Below the pieces are notes generated by a model. The model was not told the origin of the DNA and made no database searches. It saw nothing but the letters and a program-made list of their open reading frames with translations. A stretch of DNA of 64,000 bases from Saccharothrix sp. S26 (GTDB lineage Bacteria > Actinomycetota > Actinomycetes > Mycobacteriales > Pseudonocardiaceae): contig NZ_JAJUWT010000005.1 in the NCBI RefSeq assembly GCF_021390395.1, forward strand, positions 124,001-188,000, written 5' to 3'. The position numbers were made by a program, and so were the translations under genes. This document shows, one piece after another, positions 27,764 through 36,292 of this stretch (position 1 is the first letter of the stretch; the number at the start of each line of letters is the position of its first letter).

Positions 27764-28923
27764 TCAGTCGTGCCCAGGCGCCGGTCGCAGCACCTGTCGA
27801 TCGGATCGCGGCGGGGCGTGGTCGAAGACGAGCAGGTCCAACGCCTCCTCGCAGGCGAACACCTTGACCGGGTGCTCGGCGACCACGCGCAGGACGCCGT
27901 CGGCCACGAGCCTGCGCGTGATCCGGGCGCTGGTCTTGGGGCTGATCCCGTGCCCGGCCGCCAGCGCCTGGATGCTGGTCACCGGCGAGGTCGGCAGCGC
28001 GGCGAGCACCTTGCGGAGCGAGCGCGACCCCTCGGTCCGCTCGACCAGCTCGGTGCGCAGGTCGTCGAGCGCGTCGATCAGGGCGAGGTTGCGCGTCGCC
28101 TGCTCCCGCACGCCGCGGGCGAAGAACTCCACCCAGTCCCACAGCGGACCGCCCGCCACCACGGCCCTGATGCGTTCGCGGCACTCCTCGGCGTGGTCGT
28201 CCAGCCACGGCGCCGGCAGCAGCACCGGGTGGTCGACCACGCCGTGGCGCACCAGCTCGTTGCCCACGAACAGCCCGGCCAGGTAGCCGTTGGCCTTCGG
28301 GTAGGGCCGGAGCAGCACCAGCAGCAGGTAGGCCACCACGATCTTGGCCGGCCGCGGCCCGGCGTGGGGTCGGCGAGCCAGTGGTCCCACTGCCACATCG
28401 CGCGCAGCAGGGCTTCACCCGGCGGCGCCGCGCGGGCGTAGGCCGGACCACCCGCACCCGCGGTGAGGACGTCGTCCACCTGGCGCAGCCCTTCCGCCAC
28501 CGATCCGACCGGCCGGCCGGTGAGCACCGCGCTGACGGCGTTGAGCGCCTCGACGCCGGTGTGCGAGCCGCGGGCGATCCCGGCGGCGAGCAGGTCGGCC
28601 GCGCGGACGTACCGGCCGACGGGCTGGCGGCGCACCAACTCCTCGAGGTCCTCGTCCGCTTCGCCGCCGCCCTCGGTGCGCAGGGAGGACGACCTCAGCG
28701 CCGCCGACCACGTCTCGGTCGGCATGGCGGTGTACCGGGTCTGGCGCGCGGACCTGAGCACCTCCCGCATCCTCAGCGAGGTCACGAAGGCGTCGACGTC
28801 GGGCACGCGCAGGGTGGCCTGCCGCAGCGCTCCCGCCGCGTTCTCGGCCAGGCACAGCGCGGAGACGGTCTCGTCCCGGCACGGGACCACGTCCGGAGGC
28901 GCGGACGGCGAGTAGGACGGCAC
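27764..28923 (-). pseudogene. Degenerate, frameshifted Fic-family gene
   Basis: The 5' part (28923 down to about 28360) encodes MPSYSPSAPPDVVPC through LLRAMWQWDHWLADPTP, resembling a Fic N-terminal region. The 3' part continues in another frame from about 28360 (PRPAKIVVAYLLLVLLRPYPKANGYL) to a stop at 27764. The second frame has the Fic core order: the motif position, then LFVGNELVRHGVV, LPAPWLDDH, WVEFFARGVREQA and a C-terminal winged helix. The catalytic HPFx(D/E)GNGRxxR is replaced by RPYPKANGYLAGL, losing the His and Arg needed for nucleotide transfer. A frameshift plus motif loss suggests decay. A sequencing error could explain the shift but not the motif. Confidence 0.6.
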
Positions 28924-29275
28924 GTCCTCCGGCGGATCTGTTCGCGTGGAACGGACTTCGACCGACCGACCCCGAACCGCGCAAACAGCGACCTGACCGC
29001 TTTCAAGATCGACTTTGTTCGACCCGACGGGCGTTGATCAGGGCTTTTGCCGTCGGTCGGCCGGAGCCGCACTACTGCGGCCGTCCGCGCGGACCCGAAC
29101 GGCCGCACGCGGGTCGATTCCCGCCCACGCCCACCACCTGGGCTATTCCCACCCAGGATCGCCCCCACGGGGCCGACGCAGCCCGTGGTGACACGAATGG
29201 GTGAACTTGCCCCACGGCGGATCACGTGCTGTAGCAGTGGGTTTCGCCCGCTGGTCGCCGATAGGCTGTGGGGGC
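28924..29275. other. 352-bp intergenic region
   Basis: No gene recognised. A tRNA-like T-arm (GCGGGTCGATTCCCGC, 29109-29124) followed by CCCACCA lies here without a matching acceptor strand. TAGGCT (29262-29267) is a likely -10 for the gene at 29276. Confidence 0.35.
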
Positions 29276-29866
29276 ATGAGCGCGGCACTGCTGATCGTCG
29301 ACGTGCAGGAGATGCTGGTCCCGCTCGTCTGGCGGGGCGAGGAGCTGGCCGACCGCATCGCCGCGTTGGCGCGGCGAGCCCGGCGGCACGGTGCGCCGGT
29401 GGTCGCGTTGCGACAGGTCGGACCCGCCGGCACGCCGTTCGACCCCGAGGAGCCGGGGACGCGGATCAGCGCCCGCCTCGGCCTCGGACCGACCGACCTG
29501 GTGGTGGCCAAGACGGCGACGGACGCGTTCTACCGCACCGACCTCGCCGCGCTGCTCGCCGAACGGGACGTGGACACCGTCGTGCTGACCGGGCTGGCCA
29601 CGGACTACTGCGTGGACGCCACGGCGCGGTCGGCGTTGAGCCACGGGTTGGACGTCGTGCTGGTCGCCGACGGGCACTCCCCCGCCGCCGACGGCGACCC
29701 CGCGGCGGGCCTGACCGCCGAGCAGGTCGTCGACCGGCACAACCGGCTGCTGAGCACGGCGATCCACCCGGGCGGGACGCTGCGGCTCGTGGCGGCGGAG
29801 GAGGTCGTATTCGAGCGGGCCGGTCCGGGCCACCGCCCGGACCGGTCCACCGGGGTCAGCCGCTGA
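29276..29866 (+). CDS. Isochorismatase-like cysteine hydrolase
   Basis: This is a 196-residue protein with the full Asp-Lys-Cys set of the family: ALLIVDVQEML, VVAKTATDAFYRTD and LATDYCVDATARSAL. The family includes nicotinamidases and other amide hydrolases; the exact substrate is not evident. ATG 29276 is eight bases after a TAGGCT -10, suggesting a leaderless transcript. The 3' end overlaps the convergent GH12 gene by 11 bp. Confidence 0.85.
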   Translation: MSAALLIVDVQEMLVPLVWRGEELADRIAALARRARRHGAPVVALRQVGPAGTPFDPEEPGTRISARLGLGPTDLVVAKTATDAFYRTDLAALLAERDVDTVVLTGLATDYCVDATARSALSHGLDVVLVADGHSPAADGDPAAGLTAEQVVDRHNRLLSTAIHPGGTLRLVAAEEVVFERAGPGHRPDRSTGVSR

Positions 29867-30605
29867 CGGAGGCCGAGAAGTTGTTGACCGCCAGGCCGAC
29901 GCCGCCGTTCCACGGCTCGAAACCGGCTTGGATGCTGGTCAGGTACCAGGACGTGGTGATCGCGCCGCGGTTGCGGACGTCGTTGATGAAGTCCAGCACG
30001 TTGAACGACCACGACGAGATGGGCGACGGCGCGACGTAGGAGATCACGTTGTTGGAGCCGTTGCTGCCGCGCCAGACCTGCCAGCTGCGGCCGCCGATGG
30101 TCGTGTTGCCGACGGCGCTGCCGATCGGCTGGATCGAGCCCTGGCGGTTGAACCAGATCATGATCTCCATCTGGTTGACGCCGTTGGTCTTGGGCGACGG
30201 GTCGAGCCAGATGTCGTAGGAGGCGTTGTACGTGCCGCCCACGTAGGAGTAGCTGATCGAGGACGACGCGCTGCGGATCCGGCTGACCTGCATCGGCAGG
30301 TTGCTGCCCGGCGAGCAGTTGGAGTAGTGGCAGCCGAGGTACACCGACGGGTACGACAGCGGCGCGCCGTTGGTCGGCGCGGAGCCCTGCTGCTGGGTGA
30401 TGCGGAAACCGGTGGAGGTGACGTTGATGCACTGGGTGGCCGACGTGCCCCAGCGGTTGTTCTGGACCACGTAGCGGCCCTGGATGGTGGTCGATCCGTA
30501 CTGGTCGCAGATCGTCGTGTCGGCCTGGGCCGGCCCGGCTGCGGCGACGACCGCGGAGGCGGCCATCAGCCCGGCGAGCACGAGGGCGCGGATGGTGCTT
30601 CGCAT
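29856..30605 (-). CDS. Secreted GH12 endo-beta-1,4-glucanase
   Basis: This 249-residue enzyme has a signal peptide (MRSTIRALVLAGLMAASAVVAAAGPAQA). The GH12 jelly roll follows: the nucleophile Glu in NQMEIMIWFN, the acid/base Glu in AGFEPWNGG, and the substrate-cleft motifs VQNNRWG and NASYDIWL. GH12 enzymes hydrolyse cellulose and related beta-glucans with retention. There is no CBM. A CebR-type operator lies 40 bp upstream. The start ATG 30605 is followed by a typical basic n-region. Confidence 0.93.
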   Translation of the reverse strand: MRSTIRALVLAGLMAASAVVAAAGPAQADTTICDQYGSTTIQGRYVVQNNRWGTSATQCINVTSTGFRITQQQGSAPTNGAPLSYPSVYLGCHYSNCSPGSNLPMQVSRIRSASSSISYSYVGGTYNASYDIWLDPSPKTNGVNQMEIMIWFNRQGSIQPIGSAVGNTTIGGRSWQVWRGSNGSNNVISYVAPSPISSWSFNVLDFINDVRNRGAITTSWYLTSIQAGFEPWNGGVGLAVNNFSASVSG

Positions 30606-30644
30606 GGAACTCCTTCCGAAGGGTCCACGACGGCGGGGATCTCC

Positions 30645-30658
30645 TGGGAGCGCTCCCA
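30645..30658. promoter_or_regulatory. CebR-type operator of the GH12 gene
   Basis: TGGGAGCGCTCCCA is a perfect 14-bp palindrome (18 bp with CC/GG flanks), identical in core to the sites at 20460 and known CebR boxes. Confidence 0.85.
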
Positions 30659-30725
30659 GGGTAACCCGGAACCCCGCCCGCCGCATACGTCGGACAGGTG
30701 ACGGCGGCGGGCGGAACGGTGGCGG

Positions 30726-31091
30726 TCAGCGCTCGGGCCGGTCGGAGAGCTTCAGCCAGACGACGCCCGCGATGATCACGGCGAGCCAGCACGCCCGGAC
30801 CGCGGTGAGCGACTCGTCGAAGAGCACGGGTCCGAGCAGCGCGGCCCCGACGGCCCCGATCCCCGCCCAGGTCGCGTAGCCGATGCCCACGTCGATGGTG
30901 CGCAGGGCGACGCTGAGCGCGAACAGCGTCAGCAGGAAGAACACGCCCGCGACCAACGACCAGGACAGCACGGTGAAGCCCTGACTGCCCCCGACGGCGA
31001 GGGCGTAGCCGACCTCGAACGCCCCGGCGAGCAGCAGGACGAGCCAGGCTCGCGCGCGGCGGGTGGCGGCGGTGGTGGCGGTGGCGGACAT
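30726..31091 (-). CDS. SMR-family efflux subunit (second of pair)
   Basis: This is a 121-residue protein with four TM helices. The essential membrane Glu is in LLAGAFEVGYALAVG, and the GYATWAGIGAVGAALLG loop is the SMR hallmark. ATG 31091 is preceded by GAGGAAG; an upstream in-frame start overlapping the first SMR gene would add a basic, non-membrane leader and is less likely. It probably forms a heterodimer with the product of the gene just upstream (EbrAB/YkkCD-like), exporting cationic drugs or guanidinium-type compounds. Confidence 0.87.
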   Translation of the reverse strand: MSATATTAATRRARAWLVLLLAGAFEVGYALAVGGSQGFTVLSWSLVAGVFFLLTLFALSVALRTIDVGIGYATWAGIGAVGAALLGPVLFDESLTAVRACWLAVIIAGVVWLKLSDRPER

Positions 31092-31156
31092 GCGACTTCC
31101 TCGCTCGGGGACGGTTCCGACGGGACGGTGGGTTGCGGGGCGGGTGTCCTGGCGCA

Positions 31157-31477
31157 TCACGCCGCTCCGCTGAGCTGGAGGCCGACGACACCGGCGACGA
31201 CGACCGCGATCCCGAGCAGCTTGCGCCAGTCGAGCCGCTGTCCGAACAGGACGACGCCGAGGACGACGATCCCGACGGCCGCGACCGAGGTCCAGATCGC
31301 GTAGCCGACGCCGACGTCGAAGGTCAGCAGCGCCAGGCTGAGCAGGTAGGTGGCGATGCCGCCGCTGACGAGCGTGGCCGCGGTCCAGGCGGGCCTGGTG
31401 AAGCCCTGGGCCATGCCCGCGCAGACGGCTACGGTGATCTCGAAGACGACGGCGATGCCGAGGTAGAGCCAGTGCAT
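31157..31477 (-). CDS. SMR-family efflux subunit (first of pair)
   Basis: This is a 106-residue protein with four TM helices. It starts MHWLYLGIAVVFEITVAVCAG with the conserved Glu, then GVGYAIWTSVAAVGIVVLG, the core SMR motif. It is the first gene of a two-gene unit and divergent from a MerR regulator, a common pairing for drug-sensing efflux control. Confidence 0.88.
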   Translation of the reverse strand: MHWLYLGIAVVFEITVAVCAGMAQGFTRPAWTAATLVSGGIATYLLSLALLTFDVGVGYAIWTSVAAVGIVVLGVVLFGQRLDWRKLLGIAVVVAGVVGLQLSGAA

Positions 31478-31543
31478 GGTGTGTTCTCCGTCGAGGTGTG
31501 GTGCGCGCGGCCCCTGGTGGGCGCCGCCCCTCGATGGTGAAAC

Positions 31544-31559
31544 TTCACACCGGTGTCAA
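31544..31559. promoter_or_regulatory. MerR-type operator between SMR pair and merR gene
   Basis: TTCACACCGGTGTCAA is a near-perfect palindrome (one mismatch pair). Its minus strand supplies TTGACA as a -35 for the efflux pair, as expected when MerR remodels an over-spaced promoter. Confidence 0.55.
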
Positions 31560-31601
31560 CTGCAAGGATGGACGGCGGCGGACGAGCGCGGAGGAGGTCG
31601 C

Positions 31602-31979
31602 ATGCGCATCGGTGAGCTGGCCGACGCCAGCGGCGTGAGCACCCGGTCCCTGCGGTACTACGAGGAGCTCGGGCTCATCCGCTCGGAGCGCACCGCCGGC
31701 GGGTGGCGCGACTTCGACCCCTCCACCGTCGAGCGGGTGGTGCTGATCCAGCACCTGTTCGCCGCGGGTCTGCGCAGCACCACCATCAACGAGCTGCTGC
31801 CGTGCCTGGAAGCGCCGCCCGAGGAGCGCACCGGCGTGATGGAGCGGTTGCTCGCCGAGGAGGTCGAGCGGCTGGAGGCCAAGCGGCGCGACCTCGACCG
31901 CGAGCTCGACACCCTGCGGGCGTTGCGCGACGAGACGGCGGTGCCCGCGACGGCCCGGCAGCCGCGGGCCGCGTCCTGA
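31602..31979 (+). CDS. MerR-family transcriptional regulator
   Basis: This 125-residue protein starts MRIGELADASGVSTRSLRYY, the MerR winged-helix signature, and has a wing/second helix (GGWRDFDPSTVERV). A C-terminal coiled coil (EEVERLEAKRRDLDRELDTL) serves dimerisation. There are no Cys ligands, so it is a small-molecule sensor of the SoxR/BmrR-like shape, not a metal sensor. GAGGAGG precedes the ATG. It is likely to regulate the divergent SMR pair. Confidence 0.88.
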   Translation: MRIGELADASGVSTRSLRYYEELGLIRSERTAGGWRDFDPSTVERVVLIQHLFAAGLRSTTINELLPCLEAPPEERTGVMERLLAEEVERLEAKRRDLDRELDTLRALRDETAVPATARQPRAAS

Positions 31980-31991
31980 CCCGGTGACCGC

Positions 31992-33380
31992 TCAGGCGAG
32001 CCCTTGCGGGAACGCCAGGACGCGGTCCGGGTCGTAGCGTCGGGCGACGCGGCGCAGGCGCGGGAGGTTGCGCCCGTAGTAGGCGGTCGGCCAGTCGGGC
32101 ATGTCGGGGTCGATGTAGTTGACGTAACCGGTGCCGTGGCCGATCGCGTCACGCAGGGCGGCCAGGAGGCGGCGGGCCTCGGCCTCGCTGACGCCGACCA
32201 CGTCGACGTAGGCCTGGGCGCTGGCGATGGCGTGGCGGTGCGGGAAAGCGGTCGCGTCCGGCCGCACCCTGGCGATCGCGCCGCCGAACGTGTCGAACTG
32301 GGCCCGCCCGGTCCGCGCGCCGTCCAGCAGCGCCACCACCCCGGCCGGGTCGATCGGCCGGTGCAGCATCCGGGAGGACGCCACGAACGGCGAGCCGTCG
32401 TCCGGTTGGCACGCGGGCAGGCAGCCCGCGAAGAACCGCATGGCGCTGCCGTAGTCCATCGGCAGGACGGTGCGGCCGCTGGGCGCGACCTTGGCCGCGA
32501 ACCGGGCGAGGTGGCGGGCCAGCTCCCGCTCGGACCCGAGCCAGCTGCCGACGACGCCGGACCCCGGTGGGCTGCCCGCACGCACGTTGCACGCGCTCCA
32601 CAGGGCGTCCGGGGTGTCGGGCATCCACTCCTGCCACGCGCCCAGCACGTCCGCCGCCGCGCCCGCCGGGAACTCCAGCAGGAACGCGGTCACGTCCCGC
32701 GCGGGCGCGGTGTCGAAGGTGAACGACGTGACGACGCCGAAGTTGCCGCCACCGCCGCCGCGCAGCGCCCAGAACAGGTCGGGCTCGGTGTGCGCGTCGA
32801 CGCGGCGCGGCCCGCCGCCCGGCGGCACGATCCGCGCCGCGCGCAGGTGCTCGCACGTCAGCCCGTACTCGCGGCCCACCACGCTGATCCCGCCGCCCAG
32901 CGCGAGGCCGCCGATGCCGACCGTGGGGCACGACCCGGCGGGCAGCAACCGGCCCGCGCGCGCCAGCTCGTCGTACAGGTCGATCATCCGCACGCCCGCG
33001 CCGACCTCGACCCGGCCGCGGTGGTCGACCCGGATCGCGCCCAGGCCGGCCAGGTCGATCACGAGGCCGTGCTCGGGCACGGAGTAGCCGGCGTAGCTGT
33101 GCCCGCCGCTGCGCGCGGCGACCGGCATCCGTTCCCGCGCGGCGAAGTCGAGGCACCGGGCGACGTCGGACTCGTCGGCGCACAACGCGACGGCGGCGGG
33201 CCTGCGGTGCGCGTAGACCGTGTTGTACGGCCGGCGCACGGTGTCGTAGACGTCGTCGCCGGGCAGGACCAGCCTGCCGGTGAGCACGCGGCGCAACCGG
33301 TCCCAGTCGCGTTCGCCCGCGCCCAGCGCGACGAGTCCGGTGGCCTGGATGAAGGTTCTGCGACCGAAGTCCATGAGCAC
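31992..33380 (-). CDS. BBE-type FAD-linked oxidase (bicovalent flavin)
   Basis: This 462-residue flavoprotein has an N-terminal RRTFIQ twin-arginine-like motif (residues 7-12), a FAD_binding_4 domain (PAAVALCADESDVARCL, ARSGGHSYAGYS, ALGGGISVVGREYGL) and a C-terminal BBE domain (PTAYYGRNLPRLRRVARRYDPDRVL). The His in SGGHSY and the Cys in GLTCEHL are at the two covalent FAD positions of berberine-bridge-type enzymes. They oxidise sugars or secondary metabolites. The exact start (GTG 33380 or ATG 33374) is uncertain. Confidence 0.88.
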   Translation of the reverse strand: MLMDFGRRTFIQATGLVALGAGERDWDRLRRVLTGRLVLPGDDVYDTVRRPYNTVYAHRRPAAVALCADESDVARCLDFAARERMPVAARSGGHSYAGYSVPEHGLVIDLAGLGAIRVDHRGRVEVGAGVRMIDLYDELARAGRLLPAGSCPTVGIGGLALGGGISVVGREYGLTCEHLRAARIVPPGGGPRRVDAHTEPDLFWALRGGGGGNFGVVTSFTFDTAPARDVTAFLLEFPAGAAADVLGAWQEWMPDTPDALWSACNVRAGSPPGSGVVGSWLGSERELARHLARFAAKVAPSGRTVLPMDYGSAMRFFAGCLPACQPDDGSPFVASSRMLHRPIDPAGVVALLDGARTGRAQFDTFGGAIARVRPDATAFPHRHAIASAQAYVDVVGVSEAEARRLLAALRDAIGHGTGYVNYIDPDMPDWPTAYYGRNLPRLRRVARRYDPDRVLAFPQGLA

Positions 33381-33440
33381 TACCCCCGTGCCATGGTCCC
33401 GCCGCCGGCCGCCGCGCCACTCCGCCGAACGGGTTCGGTG

Positions 33441-34022
33441 TCAGGACGCGGCGGCGAGCAGGGTGAGCGCGGCGCGCAGGGCGTGGTCGCCCGCGTCGGC
33501 CGGGCCGTGGTGCGTGGCCACCACGGTCGCGCCCTCGACCAGCATGAGCAGTTGCCGGCCCAGCAGCCGGGGATCGGCGGCGCCGGCGCGTTCGGCGATG
33601 CCGGTGAGCGTGTCGAGGTAGCGGTCCAGGTGGCGGGCGGTGAGGGCGCGCACGGGTTCGACGTGGTGCTGGGCGGCGGCGTTGAGCATGGCGCAGCCGC
33701 GGAACCGGGGCTCGTCGTAGGTCTGCTGGAAGACGGCGAACACGGCGGCGAGCTGGTCGGCGGGCTCGGGTCCGGCGGCGGCGACGGCCTCGGCCAGCGA
33801 GCGCGTGACCCGGTCGCTCCGGGCCTCCAGCACGGCCCGCACCAGGCCGTCCTTGGTGCCGAAGTGCCGGTACAGCGTCTCCTTGGAGATGCCGAGGCGG
33901 GCGCACAGCTCGGCGACGCCGATGCCGTCGAGCCCGCGTTCGTACAGCACCGGCGTGGCCGCGTCGAGGATCGCGGCACGGGTGCGGTCGGGGTCGATCG
34001 TGGAGCCCTTGGCGACCGGCAT
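33441..34022 (-). CDS. TetR-family transcriptional regulator
   Basis: This is a 193-residue regulator. The TetR HTH spans residues 13-60 (RTRAAILDAATPVLYERG, GISKETLYRHFGTKDGL), followed by an all-helical ligand domain. It is divergent from an MFS gene, with two identical 18-bp repeats between them, so it probably represses both itself and the transporter. Confidence 0.88.
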   Translation of the reverse strand: MPVAKGSTIDPDRTRAAILDAATPVLYERGLDGIGVAELCARLGISKETLYRHFGTKDGLVRAVLEARSDRVTRSLAEAVAAAGPEPADQLAAVFAVFQQTYDEPRFRGCAMLNAAAQHHVEPVRALTARHLDRYLDTLTGIAERAGAADPRLLGRQLLMLVEGATVVATHHGPADAGDHALRAALTLLAAAS

Positions 34023-34032
34023 GACGTGGATG

Positions 34033-34088
34033 GTACCGATCGGTTCGATCGACTGTTAGCGTGCGAGATCGTACCGATCGGTTCGATC
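34033..34088. promoter_or_regulatory. Paired TetR operators (18-bp direct repeat)
   Basis: GTACCGATCGGTTCGATC occurs at 34033-34050 and again, identically, at 34071-34088. Each contains the palindrome ACCGATCGGT. One copy lies by each divergent start. Confidence 0.75.
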
Positions 34089-34101
34089 CGCGGGGGCACC
34101 C

Positions 34102-35283
34102 ATGTGGCAGGCGGCACGGCTCGCGCTCGGCACGGCGTCCGCACTGGGGCTGTCCCGGTTCGCCTACGGGCTGCTCGTGCCCGCCATGCGCGACGACCTG
34201 CACTGGACGTTGGCCGAAGCGGGCGCGATGAGCACCGCCAACGGGCTCGGCTACCTCGTCGGCGCGCTGGTGACCGCGTCCGCCGTGCGCCGCTGGGGCG
34301 TCGCGGTCGCGTTCCGCGCGGGCATGGCCCTCACCGCCGTCACGCTCGCCGCCACCGCGATCAGCGACGACTTCGCCGTGCTGCTGGCCCTGCGCGCGGC
34401 GGCCGGCGTCGTGGGCGCGGTGGTGTTCGTCTCCGGCGGGGTGATCGCCTCGCGGCTCGCGCACCGGGTCGGGTCGGGCACGCCGATCACGGTCTACTTC
34501 GCGGGCGCGGGGCTGGGCATCGTGTTCGGCGGCGTGACGATCCCCCTGCTGGGTCACGACTGGCGGGTCGCGTGGCTGGTGCTGGGCGTCGCGGCGGGGC
34601 TGGCGACGCCGGCCTGCTGGACCGCCGCCCACGCGGACGACGACCCGCCCACCGCCACGGCCGGGCGGGCGCGGGTGCGGGCGCTGTGGCGCGCGGCGGC
34701 GGCCTACCTGCTGTTCGCGCTCGGCTACATCACCTACATCACCTTCCTGTCGGCCTACCTGGCCGACCGGGACGCGTCGACCGGGCAGGTGGTGCTGACG
34801 TGGGTGGCGCTGGGGCTGGGCGTCCTGGTCGCGCCCGCGCTGTGGAGCCGGCCGATCGGCGCCTGGCCCGGCACCCGCGCGCTGGCCGCGGTGCTGGTCG
34901 TGCTGGGCGCCGGGGCCGGGCTGGCGCTGGTGGCCCCGGCGCCGGCGGTCGTCGTCGCCTCCGCGATCGTCTACGGTGCGACGTTCATGGGCGTGCCCGC
35001 CGCGATCACGGCGCTCATCCGGGCCGGTGTCCCGGCCGCGGACTGGACCGCGACGCTGGCCGCGTTCACCACGGTGTTCGCCGCCGGCCAGACCGCCGGA
35101 CCGTGGCTGGCGGGGATGGTGGCCGACCGCACCTCGACCGACGCCACCGTGGCGTGGACGGCGGTCCTGTGCGTGGCGGCGGCGCTGCTCGTGGTCAGGG
35201 TCGGCCCACCGCGGCGGCCAGGCGCGCCGCGACCGCCGCGACGGCGGCCCGCAGCTCCGGCCCGCCCTCGACCCGGAAGCTGA
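34102..35283 (+). CDS. MFS transporter (YbfB/YjiJ-like)
   Basis: This 393-residue protein has about 12 TM helices. The start WQAARLALGTASALGLSRFAYG, then LVPAMRDDLHWTLAEAGAM, is characteristic of the YbfB/YjiJ MFS group. The C-terminus has a Pro/Arg-rich tail, perhaps because the 3' end overlaps the convergent WYL gene by 89 bp. The paired TetR operators upstream predict substrate-inducible expression. The substrate is unknown. Confidence 0.85.
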   Translation: MWQAARLALGTASALGLSRFAYGLLVPAMRDDLHWTLAEAGAMSTANGLGYLVGALVTASAVRRWGVAVAFRAGMALTAVTLAATAISDDFAVLLALRAAAGVVGAVVFVSGGVIASRLAHRVGSGTPITVYFAGAGLGIVFGGVTIPLLGHDWRVAWLVLGVAAGLATPACWTAAHADDDPPTATAGRARVRALWRAAAAYLLFALGYITYITFLSAYLADRDASTGQVVLTWVALGLGVLVAPALWSRPIGAWPGTRALAAVLVVLGAGAGLALVAPAPAVVVASAIVYGATFMGVPAAITALIRAGVPAADWTATLAAFTTVFAAGQTAGPWLAGMVADRTSTDATVAWTAVLCVAAALLVVRVGPPRRPGAPRPPRRRPAAPARPRPGS

Positions 35284-36139
35284 ACGGCACGGTCGCCAGC
35301 CACTCCTGCGCGTACATGGCCGGGTTGCCGGTGCTGCCGACGAGCACGCACCCGTCGCCCAGCGGTTCCAGGCGGCCCATCGGCGGCCGGATCCACGGCG
35401 CGACCCGCTCCGCCGGCGCGTGGAACACCACGCGGGTCGGGAACTCCCAGCCGGTGCCCAGGTGCTCCTCCACCGCTTTCACCGGGTCGAGGCCGGCGGG
35501 CGGTTCGAAGCCGTGCGGGGTCTGCCGCACCGACCGGACCCGGTCGACGCGGTAGGTGCGGATCGCGTTCGACCGGTGCGAGTGGCACAGCAGGTACCAG
35601 CGGCCGTGCCGGACCACGACCGCCCACGGGTCGACCTCGGACTCCCACTCCCGGCCGGAGTCGCCGCGGTAGGCGATCACCGCGCGGCGACGGGCCGCGA
35701 CGGCGGCGACGAGCGCGCTGGTGGTGGCGGGGTCCGGTCGGGCCGCGTTGCGGTCGGGCGCGGCCGACGCGTGCTCCCGCAGCGCCGCCGCCTGCCTGCC
35801 GACGTTCTCCGGCAGCGCCCGGATGACCTTGCCCAGGGCGGCGTCCACGACGTCGTCGGCCTGGCTGTCCAGCACCGCCATGACCAGGCTCAGCGCCTCC
35901 GGCTCGGTGAACACGACCGGCGGCAGCCGCGTGCCGCGCCCGAGCCGGTAGCCGCCGTAGGGGCCCCGGGCCGATTCGACCGGGATGCCCGCGTCGCGCA
36001 GGATCCCGACGTACCGGCGCACGGCGCGTTCGGTGACGCCCAGCCCCGCGGCGAGCTCACCGGCCGTGACGCCGGGGCGTGCCTGGAGGATCTCCATGGC
36101 CCGCAGTGCCCGGGCGGTGGGGCTCAGTTCGGTCGGCAC
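35195..36139 (-). CDS. YafY-type HTH-WYL transcriptional regulator
   Basis: This is a 314-residue protein. The N-terminal HTH_11 (ARALRAMEILQARPGVTAGELAA, VTERAVRRYVGILRDAGI) is followed by a WYL domain (about 140-220, with EVDPWAVVVRHGRWYLLCHSH in place of a strict WYL) and a WCX C-terminal extension. Such proteins sense ligands, often nucleic acid or nucleotides, in DNA-damage or defence settings. The start is GTG 36139. Confidence 0.87.
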   Translation of the reverse strand: MPTELSPTARALRAMEILQARPGVTAGELAAGLGVTERAVRRYVGILRDAGIPVESARGPYGGYRLGRGTRLPPVVFTEPEALSLVMAVLDSQADDVVDAALGKVIRALPENVGRQAAALREHASAAPDRNAARPDPATTSALVAAVAARRRAVIAYRGDSGREWESEVDPWAVVVRHGRWYLLCHSHRSNAIRTYRVDRVRSVRQTPHGFEPPAGLDPVKAVEEHLGTGWEFPTRVVFHAPAERVAPWIRPPMGRLEPLGDGCVLVGSTGNPAMYAQEWLATVPFSFRVEGGPELRAAVAAVAARLAAAVGRP

Positions 36140-36292
36140 ACCCGGACCTTAGCCGGTGCCGTTGAGCAGCCGTCCCGTCGTCGCGCGCGGGGTTCACCCG
36201 CCACCGCCACGCGAATGGACGTGCCGTGCCGGGCACCGCGAGTGGGACGATCGATCACTCACCGTAGTCATCGAGCACCGGGGAGTTCCGTG

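Noticed and set aside
29107..29136. tRNA-like 3' end: GCGGGTCGATTCCCGC followed by CCCACCA
   Set aside because: The T-loop is one base short. No acceptor, D or anticodon arms could be matched within 60-95 bases upstream. Probably chance, or at most a tRNA remnant.
31089..31160. Longer start for the second SMR gene overlapping the first
   Set aside because: The added residues are polar and not SMR-like, while ATG 31091 has a strong GAGGAAG.
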